A stretch of 64,000 bases of DNA, taken from positions 106,430 to 170,429 of the forward strand of contig NZ_JOFS01000018.1 of assembly GCF_000719285.1 (NCBI RefSeq), read 5' to 3'. Each line of letters starts with the position of its first letter. Position 1 is the stretch's first letter. This document shows, one piece after another, positions 61,121 to 64,000 of this stretch. A program made the position numbers and the translations under genes. Below the pieces are notes generated by a model, which saw only the letters and a list, made by a program, of their open reading frames with translations, was not told the DNA's origin and did no database searches. This DNA comes from Streptomyces bicolor. Lineage in GTDB: Bacteria; Actinomycetota; Actinomycetes; Streptomycetales; Streptomycetaceae.

Positions 61121-61902
61121 GCGCCACCCCTCGACACAGACGGCTGCCGCGCTGGCATAACCACGCGGCATTCGTAAACCCAGCGTAGTTCGCCGCATCC
61201 CAAGCGTTAAGGGGCATTCTTCCGGATGGCGGGATTGTGGTCCGCACTCAAGTGCGCACTCCCTACGCACAGTTGTGCCGTGCTCCCGCTGTGTGGCTGT
61301 GCGCCCGTCCGTGCGCTCTTCTCCAGCCATCGGGGGAGCGGTTCCATGGCTTCTGCGTGGGTCGGCCCGCTGTACTGGATCCAGTGGGCTGGGGGATTCC
61401 GCCGCCTACATCCCCGCGGGTGGCGGAACGGTCCGGGGGGCGCACTCCGTTCCCCGGACTGCGCGCAAGTCGAGCACGGCGAGTAGTGCGGAGGGCTTGT
61501 ACGGAGGGTGCGCGAGCCTGTCCCTACGACGCTGATTTGGCTGAAAACCGACCCCGGTCCTCACGGGTAATTACCGCTCCGACCACGGAACTTGACGGCG
61601 CAGAGGGCGTTTTGGGGGAGCGCATCGGGGGCGCATTCGCGTCGCAGCCGTCCTGCGATCCCCTCGGCACGTCGGCGCGGATCTTCTCGCTTCCTCCGCG
61701 CGGATCCCGTCGCTCCGCCCAGGCGGATCCCCTTGCCCGGTCGGGGTGTTCGGGTGCCCCGTGGCCGCTCCGGGGGCACCCGCGCGGGCGCGATTCCCGG
61801 AGCTCGAGCGGCTCCGCCGCCCCTCCCGCGCGCGTCCTTCATGGCAGCATGGTGAACCGGTTCGTACGGTGCACTGGTTGTCCACAGCCTGTGGAGGCGT
61901 CG
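61121..61902. other. long intergenic region between divergent genes
   Basis: 782 bases without a credible gene; open frames have no ribosome sites. It contains a CGCACT-CA-AGTGCG palindrome at 61243-61256, near the NsdA-like promoter side, and an AT-richer segment around 61560-61590. Both flanking promoters must be here, but no convincing hexamers are visible. Confidence 0.5.
61878..61886 (+). promoter_or_regulatory. DnaA-box-like sequence TTGTCCACA
   Basis: TTGTCCACA equals the preferred Streptomyces DnaA box. It is part of the palindrome TCCACAGCCTGTGGA (61881-61895), which overlaps the ribosome site (GGAGG at 61893-61897) of the next gene. A single box may be chance. Confidence 0.4.
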
Positions 61903-63996
61903 ATGCGGTGGTTGGTGGGATGGAGCAGCACCGCCGCGGTGGCCGCCGGGATCGGCTCCGCGGGGGCCACTGGAAGCGACGGCGAGACCGTCCACCCGGT
62001 GGGGTCCCAACTCCTGTGGGGTGACCCCGATCCGCTGTGGGCGGTCGGCGACTGGCGCCCGGACGAGGTCCGCGTCGTCAAGGCCGACGAGCAGACCAGG
62101 ATCGCGGTACTCGGCACCTGCGGGGCGAGCGACGAGCAGCTTCGGGTCGGCCTGTTCGCCGCGCGCGGAGGGGCACTTCGGCATCTGACGGCGTGGTCCG
62201 GCAGCTACACGGCCGTCGTCCAGGTCGGCCGCCGGATCATGGTGTGCGGTGATCTGGCGGGCGCGCGGCCGGTGTTCTACACCCCGTGGGCAGGCGGTAC
62301 GGCGTATGCGACGGCCGCGCTCCCGCTCGCCGACCTCATCGAGGCGAACCTCGACTTCGGCCACCTCGCCGCCCTGCTGGCCGCCCCCGACGTACCGGCG
62401 GCCCTGCACGACTCCACCCCGTACGACGGCGTACGGCGCATTCCGCCGGGGCATGCGCTGATCCTGCGCGCCGGAGCACGCGAGATCGCCGGGTACGAGC
62501 CGGTCGCCTCGCTGGCGGTGGCGGCGCCCACGGCCGATCCGGACAGCGCGGTGGACGCCGTACGCGACGCCCTGGTGGAGGCGGTCCGCGCGCGTCTGTC
62601 CGCGCCCCGCCATGTCCCGGGTGCCGACATAGACCCAGGCCCGGTTCCGGGGATGGGCCCGGCCGAACGGCGTGCCGCGCGCGGGATGCCGGTACCGGGC
62701 ATCGGGGCGGACCTGTCCGGCGGCCCCGCCTCCGGCACCCTGGCCCTGCTGGCCGCCGGCCTCCCGGGTATGCCGGGCACGGTCCTGGGCCACGGCACAG
62801 GCGCAGGCGAACGCCTCCTGGCGGTCACCTTCAACGACCTGGCGGTCGGCGGCCGCGAGGCCGAGCTGGAGCGGGCCGGCACCCTGGCGGCCAACCCCCG
62901 TCTGCACCACGTGGTGGTGACCGGCGGCGAGGACACGCTGCCGTACGCCGACCTGGACGGCCCCCTGACGGACGAGCCGGGCCCGAGCCTGGTGACGGCG
63001 GCGCGACACCGCACGCGCCTGGCGGCGGGCAGCGCGGACCACTTCACGGGCTATGGCGCCCGCCAGGTCCTGGACGCCCACCCGGCCCGCCTCGCCGACC
63101 TGCTGATGGACCGCAAACGGCGCCACCTGGTCCGCCCGGTCGCGGCGCTGGCGAAGGCGGACGGCTCGGTGCTGGTTCCCGCGCGCGTGTACGGCGCCGC
63201 ACGCAAACTGGCCCGCACCCCGTACCGAACAGGCCTCGAAACCTTGGCGGACCGCCTCATGCACCGCCGCTTCGACGAACCCGGAGGTGCCGTAGGGGCG
63301 TCGCTCGCCGCGCTCACCTGGGCGAGACCGGGCCCTGCGGCACGCTGGCTGACCGGTGAGGCGCTCGCTGAAGTATCGGTTCGCCTGCAAGCGGCGACGA
63401 ACCGCAACGGGGTCGGCCCGGGCCAGCGTCCCGGCGACTATCGCGCGCGTGCCGCCCTCGCCCGCCACGCCTCCGACATCCGCGTCCTGGAACAGGCCGC
63501 CGAGATCCGCTTCCAGCGCCTGCACACCCCGTTCCTCGACAACCAGGTCGTCCGCGCCTGCCGTGCCCTCCCCGAGGCCCTGCGCGTCCAGCCCGGAGCA
63601 CGCGCCGCGATACTCCGTACGGTCCTCGAGGGCGCCGGAGTGGCCGACCTCCCACCCGGCTGGGGCGCCCCGTCCCACGCGTCGGCGGCGGTGGCGGCAC
63701 GAACGGGCATGAGAGTGGCCGCCGACTCCCTGATGGCCCTCTTCGGCACCCCCCTCCTCGCCCAGGCGGGCCTGGTCGAGGCCCGCGTCGTCCGCAAGGC
63801 CCTGCGCGCGGCGGCCGAGGGCGAACCCCTCCCCCTGGACGGCCTCGCCGACCTGGTCGCCCTGGAACTCTGGCTGCGCCGCCTGCTGGCCCGCCGTGGC
63901 ACCTGCTGGACGGGAACGCCCGCCCGACAGCGTGCGGTACCGGCGGGGATCACACCGCAGAGGGGGGCGTTGGGGGCGGGGGCGCGGCGCGGGTAG
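61903..63996 (+). CDS. asparagine synthase-related protein
   Basis: 697 residues; ATG with GGAGG five bases upstream; the stop is four bases inside the window edge. The N-terminal part is a degenerate class II glutaminase-like region lacking the Cys2 nucleophile (it begins MRWLVGWSSTAAVAAGIGSA; later MVCGDLAGARPVFYTPWAGG). The C-terminal domain resembles asparagine synthetase B, but the PP-loop SGGxDS is replaced by DLSGGPASGTLALLAAGLPG. This form is found next to the sporulation gene in Streptomyces and resembles lasso-cyclase-like AsnB homologues, but no precursor or protease is nearby. Function unknown. Confidence 0.8.
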   Translation: MRWLVGWSSTAAVAAGIGSAGATGSDGETVHPVGSQLLWGDPDPLWAVGDWRPDEVRVVKADEQTRIAVLGTCGASDEQLRVGLFAARGGALRHLTAWSGSYTAVVQVGRRIMVCGDLAGARPVFYTPWAGGTAYATAALPLADLIEANLDFGHLAALLAAPDVPAALHDSTPYDGVRRIPPGHALILRAGAREIAGYEPVASLAVAAPTADPDSAVDAVRDALVEAVRARLSAPRHVPGADIDPGPVPGMGPAERRAARGMPVPGIGADLSGGPASGTLALLAAGLPGMPGTVLGHGTGAGERLLAVTFNDLAVGGREAELERAGTLAANPRLHHVVVTGGEDTLPYADLDGPLTDEPGPSLVTAARHRTRLAAGSADHFTGYGARQVLDAHPARLADLLMDRKRRHLVRPVAALAKADGSVLVPARVYGAARKLARTPYRTGLETLADRLMHRRFDEPGGAVGASLAALTWARPGPAARWLTGEALAEVSVRLQAATNRNGVGPGQRPGDYRARAALARHASDIRVLEQAAEIRFQRLHTPFLDNQVVRACRALPEALRVQPGARAAILRTVLEGAGVADLPPGWGAPSHASAAVAARTGMRVAADSLMALFGTPLLAQAGLVEARVVRKALRAAAEGEPLPLDGLADLVALELWLRRLLARRGTCWTGTPARQRAVPAGITPQRGALGAGARRG

Positions 63997-64000
63997 GGGG

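Noticed and set aside
61903..63996. Lasso peptide cyclase
   Set aside because: No precursor peptide, RRE or transglutaminase-like protease nearby, and the synthetase motif is degenerate.

Overview
The window is actinobacterial chromosome with very high G+C, GTG and TTG starts, strong G/C in third codon positions, and Streptomyces hallmarks: bldC, mycothiol-type enzymes, a ydaO riboswitch ahead of an M23 peptidase, and an NsdA-like sporulation regulator. The order purF-purM-DUF3073-vdh-x-bldC-hrpA matches the core of the Streptomyces chromosome as I remember it from S. coelicolor around SCO4086-SCO4115; I could not check this by alignment.

Layout. 1-7.8 kb: tail of a phytase-like esterase, a maleylpyruvate-isomerase-fold protein, a META-domain lipoprotein, purF and purM, a DUF3073 protein, valine dehydrogenase and a conserved hypothetical. 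7.8-9.7 kb: long bldC leader with tandem and inverted repeats, bldC, its terminator, a 64-residue Cys/His protein and tRNA-Asp. 9.7-24.9 kb: hrpA helicase, a secreted beta-rich protein, a tRNA-Glu/Asp/Phe cluster, a membrane metallophosphoesterase, a small zincin, a lipoprotein, a DEAD-box helicase, a secreted FG-GAP protein, an APC permease and tRNA-Lys. 25-31 kb: an accessory block with a D-amino-acid oxidase/DUF2207 pair, a divergent LysR regulator, and an arsenic locus (arsR-aquaporin-arsC, divergent arsM). 31-34.6 kb: a large secreted subtilase.

34.9-50.4 kb is the most interesting part: a phosphonate biosynthetic island. A minus-strand run of twelve genes (50376 down to 39840), almost all joined by 1- or 4-nt stop/start overlaps, encodes a split phosphonopyruvate decarboxylase, a DRE-TIM aldolase of the 4-hydroxy-2-oxovalerate aldolase type, PEP mutase, an HPr-kinase-like P-loop protein, a YjbQ protein, a class V aminotransferase, a glutaredoxin, two ATP-grasp ligases, a metallophosphoesterase and an MFS exporter. 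Facing it on the plus strand are an SHMT-like enzyme, an N-terminally extended class II aldolase, a YbaK deacylase and an EamA transporter. The inferred route is PEP to phosphonopyruvate to phosphonoacetaldehyde, then aldol extension, transamination and peptide ligation. It resembles rhizocticin-type logic but uses different partner enzymes. The first gene has a UUA codon (bldA control) and a one-base frameshift.

50.7-64 kb returns mostly to core genes: a GTP cyclohydrolase II / MarR / reversed-order RibD-like module with three matching palindromic operators, initiator tRNA, ydaO riboswitch and M23 peptidase, a small membrane protein, PrsW protease, trmB, an L-2-hydroxyglutarate oxidase type flavoprotein, an NsdA-like regulator and an asparagine-synthase-like protein that ends just inside the window.
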